This document shows positions 52,270 to 62,458 of a stretch of DNA of 64,000 nt, piece after piece. Location of the stretch: assembly GCA_020248915.1 (NCBI GenBank), contig JADCGP010000014.1:186001-250000 (forward strand). The letters run 5' to 3'. Origin of the DNA: Rubrivivax sp. (GTDB lineage Bacteria > Pseudomonadota > Gammaproteobacteria > Burkholderiales > Burkholderiaceae_C). The notes below the pieces were generated by a model. That model was not told the origin of the DNA. It saw nothing but the letters and a program-made list of their open reading frames with translations, and did not search any database. Both the position numbers and the translations under genes were made by a program. Position 1 is the stretch's first letter. Each line of letters begins with the position of its first letter.

Positions 52270-53646
52270 TCAGGCCGGCTCGGGCACGCTCGGCAGGCCC
52301 GACAGCGCCATCGCGAGCTCGCCTTCGTCGTAGGCCTGGTCCACCAGCTTGCCGGCGGCGTAGTTGGAGTAGGCGGTCATGTCGAAGTGACCGTGGCCGC
52401 ACAGGTTCAGCAGGATGACCTCGCTGCGGCCCTGCTCCTTGCAGCGCAGTGCCTCGACGATCGCGCCCTTCACGGCGTGGTTGGCCTCCGGCGCCGGCAC
52501 GATGCCCTCGGCGCGCGCGAACAGCACGCCGGCGGCGAAGCAGTCGTTCTGGTGGTAGGCGGTGGCCTCGATCAGGCCGAGCTGCTTGAGGTGGCTGACC
52601 AGCGGCGCCATGCCGTGGTAGCGCAGCCCGCCGGCATGGAAGCCCGGCGGCGTGAAGGTGCTGCCCAGCGTGTGCATCTTCGTCAGCGGCGTCAGGTGCG
52701 CCGTGTCGCCGAAGTCGTAGGCGTAGGTGCCGCGGGTGAGCGAGGGGCAGGCGGCCGGCTCCACGGCGACGATGCGCCGCTGCTTGGTCTTGCCCTTGCC
52801 GCGCAGTTGCTGGCCGATGAACGGGAAGGCGATGCCCGCGAAGTTGCTGCCGCCGCCGGTGCAGCCGACGACGACATCGGGATCGTCCCCGGCCATCTCG
52901 AGCTGCAGCATCGCCTCCTGGCCGATGATGGTCTGGTGCATCAGCACGTGATTGAGCACCGAGCCGAGCGCGTACTTGGTGTCGTCGTGCGTCGCCGCCA
53001 CCTCGACCGCCTCGCTGATGGCGATGCCGAGCGAACCGGGGTGGTTCGGGTCCTTGGCGAGGATCGCGCGGCCCGAGTTCGTCAGGTTGGACGGCGACGG
53101 GTGGCAGGTCGCGCCGTAGGTCTCCATCAGCGCGCGGCGGTACGGCTTCTGGTCGTAGCTGATCCGCACCTGGAAGACCGTGATCTCGAGCCCGAACAGC
53201 GCGCCCGCGAACGCGAGCGAACTGCCCCACTGGCCGGCGCCGGTCTCGGTGGTGATCTTGCGGATGCCGGCCTGGGCGTTGTACCAGGCCTGCGGCACGG
53301 CGGTGTTGGGCTTGTGGCTGCCGGCGGGCGAGACGCCCTCGTACTTGTAGTAGATCCTCGCCGGCGTGCCGAGGGCCTTCTCGAGCCGATGCGCGCGCAC
53401 CAGCGGGCTCGGTCGCCACAGCCGGAACACCTCGCGCACCGGCTCGGGGATCTCGATCTCGCGCTCGGTCGCCACCTCCTGGGCGATCAGCGCCATCGGG
53501 AACAGCGGCGCGAGGTCGTCCGGACCCACCGGCTGCAGCGTGCCCGGGTGCAGGGGGGGCGGGGGCGGCACCGGCAGATCGGCCATGATGTTGTACCAGT
53601 GCGTGGGCATGCGCGACTCGTCGAGCAGGTACTTGGTGGCGGCCAT
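52270..53646 (-). CDS. trpB: TrpB2-type tryptophan synthase beta chain
   Basis: 458 residues, about 60 longer than the TrpA-partnered TrpB1. The PLP lysine lies in GSHKPNTA, with the phosphate-binding loop [10 protein letters not shown], and the TrpB2-type N-terminal segment [15 protein letters not shown] and [16 protein letters not shown]. TrpB2 enzymes join indole and serine without needing TrpA. No trpA or other trp gene adjoins, so this is probably the second, stand-alone beta chain. A Shine-Dalgarno AAGGAA precedes the ATG. Next, on the same strand, is serB, which makes the serine it would use. Confidence 0.93.
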   Translation of the reverse strand: MAATKYLLDESRMPTHWYNIMADLPVPPPPPLHPGTLQPVGPDDLAPLFPMALIAQEVATEREIEIPEPVREVFRLWRPSPLVRAHRLEKALGTPARIYYKYEGVSPAGSHKPNTAVPQAWYNAQAGIRKITTETGAGQWGSSLAFAGALFGLEITVFQVRISYDQKPYRRALMETYGATCHPSPSNLTNSGRAILAKDPNHPGSLGIAISEAVEVAATHDDTKYALGSVLNHVLMHQTIIGQEAMLQLEMAGDDPDVVVGCTGGGSNFAGIAFPFIGQQLRGKGKTKQRRIVAVEPAACPSLTRGTYAYDFGDTAHLTPLTKMHTLGSTFTPPGFHAGGLRYHGMAPLVSHLKQLGLIEATAYHQNDCFAAGVLFARAEGIVPAPEANHAVKGAIVEALRCKEQGRSEVILLNLCGHGHFDMTAYSNYAAGKLVDQAYDEGELAMALSGLPSVPEPA

Positions 53647-53811
53647 CGGGGTTCCTTCCGTGCTTGCAGGGGCTGACGAGAACGATGCTAGGCGCCGTCG
53701 CGACCGGGCGCCACCCGGATGTCTGCGGATGCGGCGCGGCGCTCGGCGCGGGCACTGCTGATGTGCGGCCGGTGGCCGCCGACCACCCGGCGGCGGCCGT
53801 CCGCCGCCTGC

Positions 53812-54537
53812 TCAGCGCCCGAACAGCGCCAGCGCGCGGTCCATCCCGCCGCTGGCGATCGTGATCGACGCCTGCTCGCGCACCGCCGGCTTGGCGTGGT
53901 AGGCGATCGACAGCCCGGCCGCGGTCATCATCGGCAGGTCGTTGGCGCCGTCGCCCACCGCGATGGTCTGCCGCGGCTCGATGCCCATCAGCTCGGCCAC
54001 CTCCAGCAGCACGCGCCGCTTCTCGGCACCGTCGACGATGTCGCCCCAGGGACGCTCCAGCAGCGTGCCGGTGAGCCGCCCACCGGCAATGCCCAGCGTG
54101 TTGGCGCGCGCGAAGTCCAGGCCCAGGCGCCGGCGCACGCGCTCGCTGAAGAACGTGAAGCCGCCGGAGACCAGCAGCGTCTTCAGCCCGGCGCGCTGGC
54201 AGGCCTGCACGAAGGTCTCCACGCCGGGGTTGAGCTGCAGCTTCTCGGTCCACACGCGCTCCAGCGCGCTCTCGGGCACGCCGGCCAGCAGCGCCATGCG
54301 CCGGCGCAGGCTCTCACGGTAGTCGGCGATGTCGCCGCGCATCGCCGCCTCGGTGATCGCGGCCACCTCGGCGCGGCGGCCGGCGGCGTCGGCGATCTCG
54401 TCGATGCACTCGATGTTGATCAGTGTCGAGTCCATGTCGAACGCGACCAGCCGGTAGTCGGCCAGCCGCAGCGGCGGCTCGAGGCCGCGCACGAACAGGC
54501 CCGGCTCGACCTCGCGCGCCTGCGCGGCTGCCGTCAT
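53812..54537 (-). CDS. serB: Phosphoserine phosphatase SerB
   Basis: 241 residues. HAD phosphatase with DXDST motif ([10 protein letters not shown], nucleophile first Asp), motif II in [14 protein letters not shown], and motif III/IV in [15 protein letters not shown]. Last step of serine synthesis. The N-terminal ACT-like regulatory part of E. coli SerB is absent or very short. The start codon overlaps the mfd stop (ATGA), so translation is coupled to mfd. It would not be expected to share function with mfd. Confidence 0.95.
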   Translation of the reverse strand: MTAAAQAREVEPGLFVRGLEPPLRLADYRLVAFDMDSTLINIECIDEIADAAGRRAEVAAITEAAMRGDIADYRESLRRRMALLAGVPESALERVWTEKLQLNPGVETFVQACQRAGLKTLLVSGGFTFFSERVRRRLGLDFARANTLGIAGGRLTGTLLERPWGDIVDGAEKRRVLLEVAELMGIEPRQTIAVGDGANDLPMMTAAGLSIAYHAKPAVREQASITIASGGMDRALALFGR

Positions 54538-57500
54538 GCCGCCACCGCCCGCGGCTGCCCGAGCGCGCGCAGCAGGTCGCGCAGGTACTGCGCGCGCTCG
54601 GCGGGCGCGGCGATCTCGCGCTCGACGCGCAGCCGCGCGTTGCCCGCCAGCTTGACCGCGCGGTTCTTCTGCACCAGCGACACGATCGACTGCGGGTCGA
54701 TCGGGGCGTCGGCCCGGAAGGTGATGTTCATCAGCCGCGGCCCGGCGTCGATCTTCAGCACCCCATAGCCGCGCGCCAGCACGCGCAGCCGGTGCGTGTC
54801 GAACAAGGTGCGACCCTGCGGCGGCAGCTTGCCGAAGCGGTCGGTGATCTCCTCCAGCATCGCCTCGATCTGCTCGGGCTGCTCGGCGATCGCCAGCCGC
54901 TTGTACAGCGACAGGCGCACGTGCACGTCGCCGCAGTAGGCCTCGGGCAGCAGCGCGGGCGAGTGAAGGTTGATCTCGGTGGCCGTGCCCAGCGGCGCCA
55001 TCAGGTCGGGCTCGCGGCCGGACTTCAGCGCGCGCACCGCCTCGGCCAGCATGTCGTTGTAGAGCTGGAAGCCGACCTCCATCATGTTGCCGCTCTGGTG
55101 CTCGCCGAGCACCTCGCCCGCACCGCGGATCTCGAGGTCGTGCATCGCCAGGTAGAAGCCGCTGCCGAGTTCCTCCATCTGCTGGATCGCGTCCAGCCGC
55201 TGTGCCGCGGCCTTGGGCAGCGCCTCGACGTCGGGCACGAGCAGGTAGGCGTAGGCCTGGTGGTGGCTGCGCCCGACGCGGCCGCGCAGCTGGTGCAGCT
55301 GCGCCAGGCCGAACTTGTCGGCCCGGCTGATCACGATGGTGTTGGCGCTCGGCACGTCGATGCCGGTCTCGATGATGGTCGAGCACAGCAGCACGTTGTG
55401 GCGCTGGGCGACGAAGTCGCGCATCACGCGCTCGAGCTCGCGCTCGGGCATCTGGCCGTGTGCCACCGCGATGCGTGCCTCGGGCAGCAGCTCGGCGAGC
55501 CGGTCGCGCCGGGCCAGGATGGTCTCGACCTCGTTGTGCAGGAAGTACACCTGCCCGCCGCGCTTGAGCTCGCGCAGCACCGCCTCGCGAATCACTGAGT
55601 TGCCTTCGTTGCGCACGAAGGTCTTGATCGCCAGGCGCCTCTGGGGTGCGGTGGCGATCACCGACAGGTCGCGCAGGCCTTCCAGCGCCATGCCGAGCGT
55701 GCGCGGTATCGGGGTGGCCGTCAGCGTCAGCACGTCGACCTCGCTGCGCAGCGCCTTGATCGCCTCCTTGTGGCGCACGCCGAAGCGGTGCTCCTCGTCG
55801 ACGACGAGCAGGCCCAGGCGCGCGAACTTCACGTCCGGACTCAGCAGCTTGTGGGTGCCGACGACGATGTCGATCGAGCCGTCGGCCAGCCCGTCCAGCG
55901 CCGTGCGCACCTCCTTCGGGCTGCGGAAGCGCGACAGCTCGGCCACCTTGACCGGCCACTTGCCGAAGCGGTCGGCGATGGTCTGGAAGTGCTGCTCGGC
56001 CAGCAGCGTGGTCGGCGCCAGGATCGCCACCTGGCGCCCGCCGTGCACGGCGACGAACGCCGCCCTCAGTGCCACCTCGGTCTTGCCGAAGCCGACGTCG
56101 CCGCAGACCAGCCGGTCCATCGGCCTGGGGCTGATCATGTCCTGGATCACCGCGTGGATCGCGGCACGCTGGTCGGCGGTCTCCTCGAAGCCGAAGCTGG
56201 CCGCGAAGGCCTCGTAGTCGTGGGCGCTGAAGCGGTGCGTCATGCCCTGGCGCGCGGCGCGCCTGGCGTACAGGTCGAGCAGCTCGGCCGCGGTGTCGCG
56301 CACCTGCTCGGCGGCCTTGCGGCGCGCCTTGTCCCACTGGCCGCTGCCCAGCCGGTGCAGCGGCGCCTCGTCGGCGCCCACGCCGGTGTAGCGGCTGATC
56401 AGGTGCAGCTGCGCGACCGGCACGTACAGCGTCGCCTTGTCGGCGTACTCCAGGTGCAGGAACTCGCTGGCGCCGCCGTCCTGGCCGTCGGCCAAGTCGA
56501 TGTGGACCAGACCCTTGTAGCGCCCGATGCCGTGGTTCAGGTGCACGACCGGGTCGCCGACGTTCAACTCGGCCAGGTCCTTGATCAACGCATCGACGTT
56601 GCTGACCTGCTCCTGCTTGCGGCGCCGGCGCGCTTCGCGCGTGGTGGCGAAGAGCTCGGTCTCGGTGACGAACTGCACGCCGGCGGCACCGCCGGCAGCG
56701 CCGGGCCCGTGCCAATGGAAGCCATCGGCCAGCGGCGCCGCCGCGATCGCGACCTTCTCGTCGCCGGCGAGGAACTCCGCCAGCGTGGCCACGCTCGGCA
56801 CCGCGAGACGGTGCTCGCGCAGCAGCTCGAGCACGCTCTCGCGCCGGCCCTCGCTCTCGGCCACGACGAGCACGCGCGCGGACGTCGTCTCGACGTGGCG
56901 CTCGAAGCGGCCGAGCGGCGCGGTGGCGCCGCGGTCGATGGCCAGGTCGGGCAGCGGCCGGGCCCAGTCCACCGGCTCGCGGCCGCGCAGCGCGAACGTG
57001 GCGTGCGGCTGCGTGCTCGCGAAGAATTCCTCGGCCGGCAGGAAGATCTCGGCCGGCGGCAGGACCGGCCGCTCGGGGTCGTGCTGCAGGAAGCGGTGCC
57101 GCTCGCGGGTGTCGGTCCAGAAGCGCTCGACGGCGTCGGCGACCTCGCCGTGAAGCACGAGCGTGGTGTCGGCGTGCAGGTGGTCGAACAGCGTTGCCGC
57201 GCGGTCGAAGAACAGCGGCAGGTAGTACTCGATGCCGCCGGCGGCCACGCCGCTGGCGATGTCCTTGTAGATGCGGCAGCGGCTCGGGTCGCCCTCCATC
57301 TTCTCGCGCCAGCGGGCGCGGAACGCGGTGCGCGCGGCCTCGTCGAGCGGGAACTCGCGCCCGGGCAGCAGCCGGACCTCCGGCACCGGGTACAGGCTGC
57401 GCTGGGTGTCGGGGTCGAAGGTGCGGATCGAATCGATCTCGTCGCCGAACAGGTCCACGCGGTAGGGCACCAGCGAGCCCATCGGGTACAGGTCGATCAG

Positions 57501-57998
57501 CCCGCCGCGCACGGCGTACTCGCCGGGCGCCACGACCTGGCTGACGTGCTGGTAGCCGGCCTGCACGAGCTGGGCCTTCAGCGACGCCTCGTCGAGCCTG
57601 GCCTTGTGCCGGAAGTGGAAGGTGTAGGCCGCGAGGAAGGACGGCGGCGCCAGCCTGGCGAGCGCCGTCACGGCCGGCAGCACCAGCACGTCGACGTCGC
57701 GCTGGCGCACCCGCCACAGCGTGGCCAGGCGCTCCGAGACCAGGTCCTGGTGCGGGCTGAAGCGGTCGTAGGGCAGCGTCTCCCAGTCCGGGAACATCGC
57801 CACGCGCAGCGCCGGGTCGAAGAAGGGCAGCTCGTCGGCCAGTCGCAGCGCATCGGCCGGCTCGGCGGTGAACACCGCCAGTGCCCGTCCCCGGTCGGCG
57901 GCCTCGCGGGCGACGTGGGCGAGCCACAGCGCATCGGCCGAGCCGGGCGGCCGGGGAAGGGTGTGGCGCTTGCCCGGCGCGACGGTTGGCAGTTGCAT
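54534..57998 (-). CDS. mfd: Transcription-repair coupling factor Mfd
   Basis: 1154 residues from ATG 57998. UvrB-like N-terminal region ([16 protein letters not shown]), RNA-polymerase interaction domain ([18 protein letters not shown]), then the RecG-like translocase with Walker [22 protein letters not shown] box [25 protein letters not shown] and the motif VI region [12 protein letters not shown]; a C-terminal TRCF domain follows. It removes stalled polymerase at DNA lesions and recruits UvrA. mfd-ispD-ispF is a common Burkholderiales arrangement. Divergent from ispD. Confidence 0.97.
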   Translation of the reverse strand: MQLPTVAPGKRHTLPRPPGSADALWLAHVAREAADRGRALAVFTAEPADALRLADELPFFDPALRVAMFPDWETLPYDRFSPHQDLVSERLATLWRVRQRDVDVLVLPAVTALARLAPPSFLAAYTFHFRHKARLDEASLKAQLVQAGYQHVSQVVAPGEYAVRGGLIDLYPMGSLVPYRVDLFGDEIDSIRTFDPDTQRSLYPVPEVRLLPGREFPLDEAARTAFRARWREKMEGDPSRCRIYKDIASGVAAGGIEYYLPLFFDRAATLFDHLHADTTLVLHGEVADAVERFWTDTRERHRFLQHDPERPVLPPAEIFLPAEEFFASTQPHATFALRGREPVDWARPLPDLAIDRGATAPLGRFERHVETTSARVLVVAESEGRRESVLELLREHRLAVPSVATLAEFLAGDEKVAIAAAPLADGFHWHGPGAAGGAAGVQFVTETELFATTREARRRRKQEQVSNVDALIKDLAELNVGDPVVHLNHGIGRYKGLVHIDLADGQDGGASEFLHLEYADKATLYVPVAQLHLISRYTGVGADEAPLHRLGSGQWDKARRKAAEQVRDTAAELLDLYARRAARQGMTHRFSAHDYEAFAASFGFEETADQRAAIHAVIQDMISPRPMDRLVCGDVGFGKTEVALRAAFVAVHGGRQVAILAPTTLLAEQHFQTIADRFGKWPVKVAELSRFRSPKEVRTALDGLADGSIDIVVGTHKLLSPDVKFARLGLLVVDEEHRFGVRHKEAIKALRSEVDVLTLTATPIPRTLGMALEGLRDLSVIATAPQRRLAIKTFVRNEGNSVIREAVLRELKRGGQVYFLHNEVETILARRDRLAELLPEARIAVAHGQMPERELERVMRDFVAQRHNVLLCSTIIETGIDVPSANTIVISRADKFGLAQLHQLRGRVGRSHHQAYAYLLVPDVEALPKAAAQRLDAIQQMEELGSGFYLAMHDLEIRGAGEVLGEHQSGNMMEVGFQLYNDMLAEAVRALKSGREPDLMAPLGTATEINLHSPALLPEAYCGDVHVRLSLYKRLAIAEQPEQIEAMLEEITDRFGKLPPQGRTLFDTHRLRVLARGYGVLKIDAGPRLMNITFRADAPIDPQSIVSLVQKNRAVKLAGNARLRVEREIAAPAERAQYLRDLLRALGQPRAVAA

Positions 57999-58008
57999 GC
58001 GGGGGCGA

Positions 58009-58018
58009 ATTCTAGAAT
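58009..58018. promoter_or_regulatory. Palindromic -10 shared by mfd and ispD
   Basis: ATTCTAGAAT is a perfect 10-bp palindrome that presents TAGAAT on each strand. It lies 8 bases before the ispD ATG and 10 bases before the mfd ATG, so both would be leaderless and compete for polymerase. Confidence 0.55.
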
Positions 58019-58026
58019 CCACCCCG

Positions 58027-58725
58027 ATGACCGACCCGCAGGCGCGCTGCTTCGCCCTCGTGCCCTGTGCCGGCGCGGGTCTGCGCGCGGGCACGGCGGT
58101 GCCCAAGCAGTACGAGCCGCTGGCCGGGCGCGCGGTGGTTGCGCACACCCTGGCGGCGCTGCAGGCGGTGCCGGCGCTCCACGCGACGCTCGTCGTCCTG
58201 GCCCCGGGGGACGACGCGTTCGAGCGCCACGCGGGCGGCTTCGCGGGGCCGCGCGGCTGGGTCGCGCGCTGCGGCGGCGCGACGCGCGCGGCCAGCGTCG
58301 CTGCCGGCCTTCAGGCGCTGCGCGGGCACGGCGCCGGCGCGGACGACTGGGTGCTGGTGCACGACGCGGCTCGCTGCCTGCTGCGGCCGGCCTGGGTCGA
58401 GCGCCTGATCGAGGCCTGCCGCGGCGATGCCGTCGGCGGCCTGCTCGCGCTGCCGCTGGCCGACACGCTGAAGCAGGCCGAGGGCGACCGCGTCGCCGCG
58501 ACGGTCGGGCGCGCGGACAAGTGGCTGGCGCAGACGCCGCAGATGTTCCGGCTCGGGCTGCTCAAGCGCGCGCTCGCCGCAGCCGGCGACGCGGTCACCG
58601 ACGAGGCCGGTGCGGTCGAGGCGCTCGGCCTGCGGCCGCGCCTGGTGCCCGGCGACCTCGAGAACCTGAAGATCACCTGGCCTGCGGACTTCGCGCTTGC
58701 CGCGCGGCTGCTGGCCTCCCGCTGA
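58027..58725 (+). CDS. ispD: 2-C-methyl-D-erythritol 4-phosphate cytidylyltransferase
   Basis: 232 residues. MEP-pathway enzyme making CDP-ME. The nucleotide-binding opening is [26 protein letters not shown] (glycine-rich loop and KQY). Other motifs are [13 protein letters not shown] and [20 protein letters not shown] with NLKITWP at the end. ATG 58027 directly follows the -10 box. ispF begins 8 bases after the stop. Confidence 0.96.
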   Translation: MTDPQARCFALVPCAGAGLRAGTAVPKQYEPLAGRAVVAHTLAALQAVPALHATLVVLAPGDDAFERHAGGFAGPRGWVARCGGATRAASVAAGLQALRGHGAGADDWVLVHDAARCLLRPAWVERLIEACRGDAVGGLLALPLADTLKQAEGDRVAATVGRADKWLAQTPQMFRLGLLKRALAAAGDAVTDEAGAVEALGLRPRLVPGDLENLKITWPADFALAARLLASR

Positions 58726-58732
58726 GGAAGGC

Positions 58733-59251
58733 ATGCCGATGGATCCGCTGCAGCTGCGCGTGGGCGAGGGCTGGGACACGCACCGGCTCGTGACGGACCG
58801 GCCGCTGCGGCTCGGCGGCGTGACGATCCCGCACACGCACGGCCTGCTCGGGCACAGCGACGCCGACGCGCTGCTGCACGCGATCACCGATGCGCTGCTG
58901 GGCGCGGCCGGGCTGGGCGACATCGGGCGCCACTTCCCCGACACGGCGGCCGAGTTCGCGGGCGCCGACAGCGCCATGCTGCTGGCCGAGGCGGCGCGGC
59001 GCGTGCGCGCGGCCGGCCACGAGATCGTCAACGTCGACAGCACGGTCGTGGCCCAGGCGCCGCGCCTGGCGCCCCACATCCCGGCCATGCAGGAGCGCAT
59101 CGCCGCCGTGCTCGGCCTGCCGGCCGACGCGGTCAACGTCAAGGCCAAGACCGCCGAGCGCATGGGCCCGGTCGGCGAAGGCCGCGCGATCGAGGCGCGT
59201 GCGGTCGCGCTGCTCGTGCGGCGCGCGGCGCTGCCGGCACGGCCGGCCTGA
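58733..59251 (+). CDS. ispF: 2-C-methyl-D-erythritol 2,4-cyclodiphosphate synthase
   Basis: 172 residues. Cyclises CDP-ME 2-phosphate to MEcPP. Zinc ligands and active site: [36 protein letters not shown], and [19 protein letters not shown] at the C-terminus. GAGG lies just before the ATG at 58733; ATG 58739 is a possible alternative. It is 8 bases after ispD. Confidence 0.96.
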   Translation: MPMDPLQLRVGEGWDTHRLVTDRPLRLGGVTIPHTHGLLGHSDADALLHAITDALLGAAGLGDIGRHFPDTAAEFAGADSAMLLAEAARRVRAAGHEIVNVDSTVVAQAPRLAPHIPAMQERIAAVLGLPADAVNVKAKTAERMGPVGEGRAIEARAVALLVRRAALPARPA

Positions 59252-59294
59252 CGCGCCGCGCGCCGGGGCGCCCCACCCGCCCGCGGGTGCTGGC

Positions 59295-60686
59295 TCAGGC
59301 GGCGGTGCCGGCGCGCCGCAGGCGCAGGTGCGCGACGAGCCCGCCCTCGGGCGCGTTGGCCAGCTCCAGCGTGCCGCCCATGCGCTGCATCGACTTGTCG
59401 ACGATCGCCAGCCCCAGGCCGGCGCCGGTGGCCGCGGTGCGCGCGGCGTCGCCGCGGAAGAAGGGCGTGGTCAGCTGCGAGAGCTTCTCCGGCGCCACGC
59501 CCAGCCCCTTGTCGCGCACGCTGACGATGGTCCAGGTGCCGGCCCGCACCGAGCTGACGCTGACCTCGGCCACGCCGCTGTCGATGCTGCGGCCGTAGCG
59601 GCGGGCGTTCTCGAACAGGTTCAGGAACACGCGCCCGAGTTCGGTCTCGTCGGCCATCACGGCCAGGTCGTCCGGCACCCGCGACACGATCCGGACCTGC
59701 GTCTGGTCGCGCAGGCGCGACATCTCGCGCTCGATCAGCGGCGCCAGCAGCAGCGGCCGCGTCTGCGTCTCTCCGGGCCGCGCGTACTCCATGAACTTGT
59801 CGATGATCGCGTCGAGCTGGTCGATGTCGCTGGCCATGTTGCGGCGCGCCTCCTCGTCGGCGACGCTCATCTCGGTCTCCAGGCGCAGCCGCGCCAGCGG
59901 CGTGCGCAGGTCGTGGCTGATGCCGGCCAGCATCACTGCACGGTCCTCCTCGACCCGCGCCAGTTCGCGCGCCATCCGGTTGAAGCCGCGGTTGACCTCC
60001 CGGATCTCGCTGGTCAGCGTGCTCTCGTCCAGGCGCGACTCGAGGTTGCCGCTGCTGATGCGGCTGGCGGCGAAGGACAGCTGTCGCAGCGGCCGATTGA
60101 TCAGGGCGCCGACAGCGGCGGCAGCCGCGAGCGTCAGCAGCAGCGCAACGCCGATCCAGGCCACGCCGCCTGCAGGCAGCGGCGCGGCCGGCGGGCCGGC
60201 CTCGGTGCGCAGCCAGTAGCTGCCGCGGCCGGCGTCGAACCCGATCCACAGCCCGGCGCGCTCGCCGAAGCGGCGCGCGACGAGCGTGTCGGGGCCGAGC
60301 GCGGCGCGCACCTCCTCGGCCACGCGCCGGCTGTAGCGGTCGGTCTCGTAGGGCTCCCAGGAGTCGGTCGCGGCGCGTGTGGCGACGGCCACTGCCACCC
60401 GTCCGGCCACCGCGGCGTCGGGTCCTGCACCGACGGCCCGACCCGGCGCGGACCCGGTCGGGGGCCCCAGGACCGCCTCGAGCGCGGCCTCGAGGGCCGC
60501 CGGCCGCCCGGGGTCGCGCGGCGCGGCCAGCGCGGCACGGGCCATCCGAACCAGCGCCGCGGCCTGCTGCCCCGCCTGCACGGCGCGTGGCTCCTGGTCG
60601 AGCTCGCGCAGCACCGGCAGCCAGATGACGGCCAGCCCCGCCAGCAGCAGGGCCAGCAGCGCCAGGGTGCGCCACAGGAGGCTCAC
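59295..60686 (-). CDS. envZ: EnvZ-like sensor histidine kinase
   Basis: 463 residues. First helix LALLALLLAGLAVIWLPVL, a periplasmic part of about 140 residues, second helix (WIGVALLLTLAAAAAV), HAMP, and HisKA with histidine 258 in GISHDLRTPLARLR, the EnvZ-type H box. HATPase: VFLNLFENARRYGRS (N box), RDKGLGVAPE, GAGLGLAIVDKS. Partner of the ompR gene 85 bases upstream. The periplasmic stimulus is unknown. Confidence 0.92.
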   Translation of the reverse strand: MSLLWRTLALLALLLAGLAVIWLPVLRELDQEPRAVQAGQQAAALVRMARAALAAPRDPGRPAALEAALEAVLGPPTGSAPGRAVGAGPDAAVAGRVAVAVATRAATDSWEPYETDRYSRRVAEEVRAALGPDTLVARRFGERAGLWIGFDAGRGSYWLRTEAGPPAAPLPAGGVAWIGVALLLTLAAAAAVGALINRPLRQLSFAASRISSGNLESRLDESTLTSEIREVNRGFNRMARELARVEEDRAVMLAGISHDLRTPLARLRLETEMSVADEEARRNMASDIDQLDAIIDKFMEYARPGETQTRPLLLAPLIEREMSRLRDQTQVRIVSRVPDDLAVMADETELGRVFLNLFENARRYGRSIDSGVAEVSVSSVRAGTWTIVSVRDKGLGVAPEKLSQLTTPFFRGDAARTAATGAGLGLAIVDKSMQRMGGTLELANAPEGGLVAHLRLRRAGTAA

Positions 60687-60771
60687 GGTCGGGGCGGGTG
60701 AGCGTCAGGAAAGACGGGCTGCTGGGGACGGGGGTGCCCGCCGCTGCCCGAGCGCCGCGGCGCGCCCGGGT

Positions 60772-61506
60772 TCACCCGGCGCCGTCCGGCACGAACACGT
60801 AGCCCACGCCCCAGACGGTCTGGATGTAGCGCGGCTGCGAGGGGTCGGGCTCGATCATCTTGCGCAGGCGCGAGATCTGCACGTCGAGGCTGCGGTCGAA
60901 GGGCTCGAACTCGCGGCCGCGCGCCAGCTGCGCCAGCTTGTCGCGCGACAGCGGCTGGCGTGGGTGGCGCACCAGTGCCTTCAGCATGCTGAACTCGCCC
61001 GTGGTCAGGGAGATCTGCTCGCCGTTCTTGGACAGGCGCCGCAGCGACAGGTCGAACTCGAACGGCCCGAAGCTGACCACCTGCGCCTCCTTGCTTGGCG
61101 CGCCCGGGGCCTCGGCCGCCGGCCGACGCCGCAGCACGGCATGGATGCGGGCGAGCAGCTCGCGCGGGTTGAACGGCTTGGGCAGGTAGTCGTCGGCGCC
61201 GACCTCCAGGCCAACGATGCGGTCGACGTCCTCGACCTTGGCCGTCAGCATGATGATCGGGGTCGGGTCGCTGGCCGCGCGCAGCCGCCGGCAGATCGAC
61301 AGCCCGTCCTCGCCGGGCAGCATCAGGTCCAGCACGATGAGGTCGATCGTCTCGCGCGTGAGCAGGCGGTTCAGGGCTTTGGCGTCCTCGGCCAGCAGCA
61401 CCTCGAAGCCCTCCTGCGACAGGTAGCGGCGCAGCAGGTCGCGGATGCGCGCGTCGTCGTCGACGACGACGATCCGGTCCGCGCGCGGGTTGCCTGTCGG
61501 GCTCAT
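60772..61506 (-). CDS. ompR: OmpR-family response regulator
   Basis: 244 residues from ATG 61506. Receiver domain: IVVVDDDARIRDLL, phosphoryl-acceptor aspartate 60 (VLDLMLPGEDG), MLTAKVEDVDRIVGLE, YLPKPFNPRELLARI. DNA-binding winged helix: SLTTGEFSMLKALVRHPRQPL and SLDVQISRLRKMIE, then YIQTVWGVGYVFVPD, all close to OmpR. The Shine-Dalgarno GGGAGAG precedes the ATG. A TTTGTAACA block stands 14-22 bases before the start. Confidence 0.94.
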   Translation of the reverse strand: MSPTGNPRADRIVVVDDDARIRDLLRRYLSQEGFEVLLAEDAKALNRLLTRETIDLIVLDLMLPGEDGLSICRRLRAASDPTPIIMLTAKVEDVDRIVGLEVGADDYLPKPFNPRELLARIHAVLRRRPAAEAPGAPSKEAQVVSFGPFEFDLSLRRLSKNGEQISLTTGEFSMLKALVRHPRQPLSRDKLAQLARGREFEPFDRSLDVQISRLRKMIEPDPSQPRYIQTVWGVGYVFVPDGAG

Positions 61507-61519
61507 GCCCTCTCCCGAA

Positions 61520-61528
61520 TTTGTAACA
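61520..61528. promoter_or_regulatory. Candidate OmpR binding motif
   Basis: TTTGTAACA (plus strand) equals the core of the E. coli OmpR site (TTTTTGTAACA). It overlaps the predicted promoter of ompR itself and is 168 bases upstream of the divergent SIMPL gene. Confidence 0.35.
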
Positions 61529-61695
61529 GCCGCATTGTGGAGGCCGAGGGACCGTGCCGTGCCGCGGAACGGGCGCAGGAGCACGAACTTTGCCGCACCC
61601 GCGCGCACGTAGCGTGTCAACCCGTGGCGTTGTTCACGCGTGAGATGCTCGCGCACCACAGCCGCAACGCCCGCGCCGGGCCACAGGAGACCGTC

Positions 61696-62430
61696 ATGCT
61701 CACCATCCAGCCCGTCGCTTTCCTGCGGCGCTCCGCTCTCGTGCTGTCGTTCGCCGCGGCGGCATGGCTGCCCGCCGCGGTGCAGGCGCAGACGACGCCC
61801 CCGCCTCAGAACGTCGTCTCGCTCAGCGCCAGCGCCGCCCGCGAGGTGGCGATGGACTGGCTGACGGTGACCTTCAGCACCACGCGCGAGGGGGCCGACG
61901 CCGGCGCGGTGCAGGCCCAGTTGCGCCAGGCCCTGGACGTGGCGCTGGCCGAGGCGCGCAAGGCGGCGCGGCCCGGCGAGGTGCTGGTGCGCACCGGGGC
62001 CTTCGCGCTGCATCCGCGCTACGCGCCGCGCGGCGGCATCACCGGATGGCAGGGCAGCGCGGAGCTGGTCGTCGAGGGGCGCGACACCGCGGCCATCGCC
62101 CAGCTCGGCGGGCGGATCCAGACGCTGACGATCGGGCGCGTGCAGTGGTCGCTGTCGCGCGAGACGCGCGAGCGCGTCGAGGCGGAGGTGCAGGCCCAGG
62201 CCGTGGCCGGCTTCCGCGAGCGGGCCGACGCCCTGGCGCGCGCCTTCGGCTTCACGGCCTACACGCTGCGCGAGGTCAGTGTCGGCGGCGGCGAGGCCCC
62301 GGGCCTGCCGCCCCAGCTGATGCGGGCTCAGGCCATGCGCGCGCCGGGCGCCGACGAGGCGCTACCGGTCGAGGCCGGGCGCACGCTGGTCAGCGTGACG
62401 GTGAGCGGCAGCGTGCAGCTGGGCCGCTAG
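61696..62430 (+). CDS. SIMPL domain (DUF541) periplasmic protein
   Basis: 244 residues. Signal peptide (MLTIQPVAFLRRSALVLS core, cut after VQA). The mature part NVVSLSASAAREVAMDWLTVTFSTT and the later TLVSVTVSGSVQLGR are the first and last strands typical of the SIMPL/DUF541 domain, with the helical hairpin between (VEAEVQAQAVAGFRERADALARAFGFTAYTLREVSVG). Members such as E. coli YggE and the Brucella channel-forming BP26 are periplasmic; function is not settled. GGAG lies six bases before the ATG. Confidence 0.9.
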   Translation: MLTIQPVAFLRRSALVLSFAAAAWLPAAVQAQTTPPPQNVVSLSASAAREVAMDWLTVTFSTTREGADAGAVQAQLRQALDVALAEARKAARPGEVLVRTGAFALHPRYAPRGGITGWQGSAELVVEGRDTAAIAQLGGRIQTLTIGRVQWSLSRETRERVEAEVQAQAVAGFRERADALARAFGFTAYTLREVSVGGGEAPGLPPQLMRAQAMRAPGADEALPVEAGRTLVSVTVSGSVQLGR

Positions 62431-62458
62431 CGGCCTGTGCCCGGCTCGGCGGGTGGGC

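Noticed and set aside
53812..57927. A single 1371-codon minus frame ending in SerB
   Set aside because: Only the last 241 codons (from 54537) encode SerB; the rest is a shadow of mfd in another frame.
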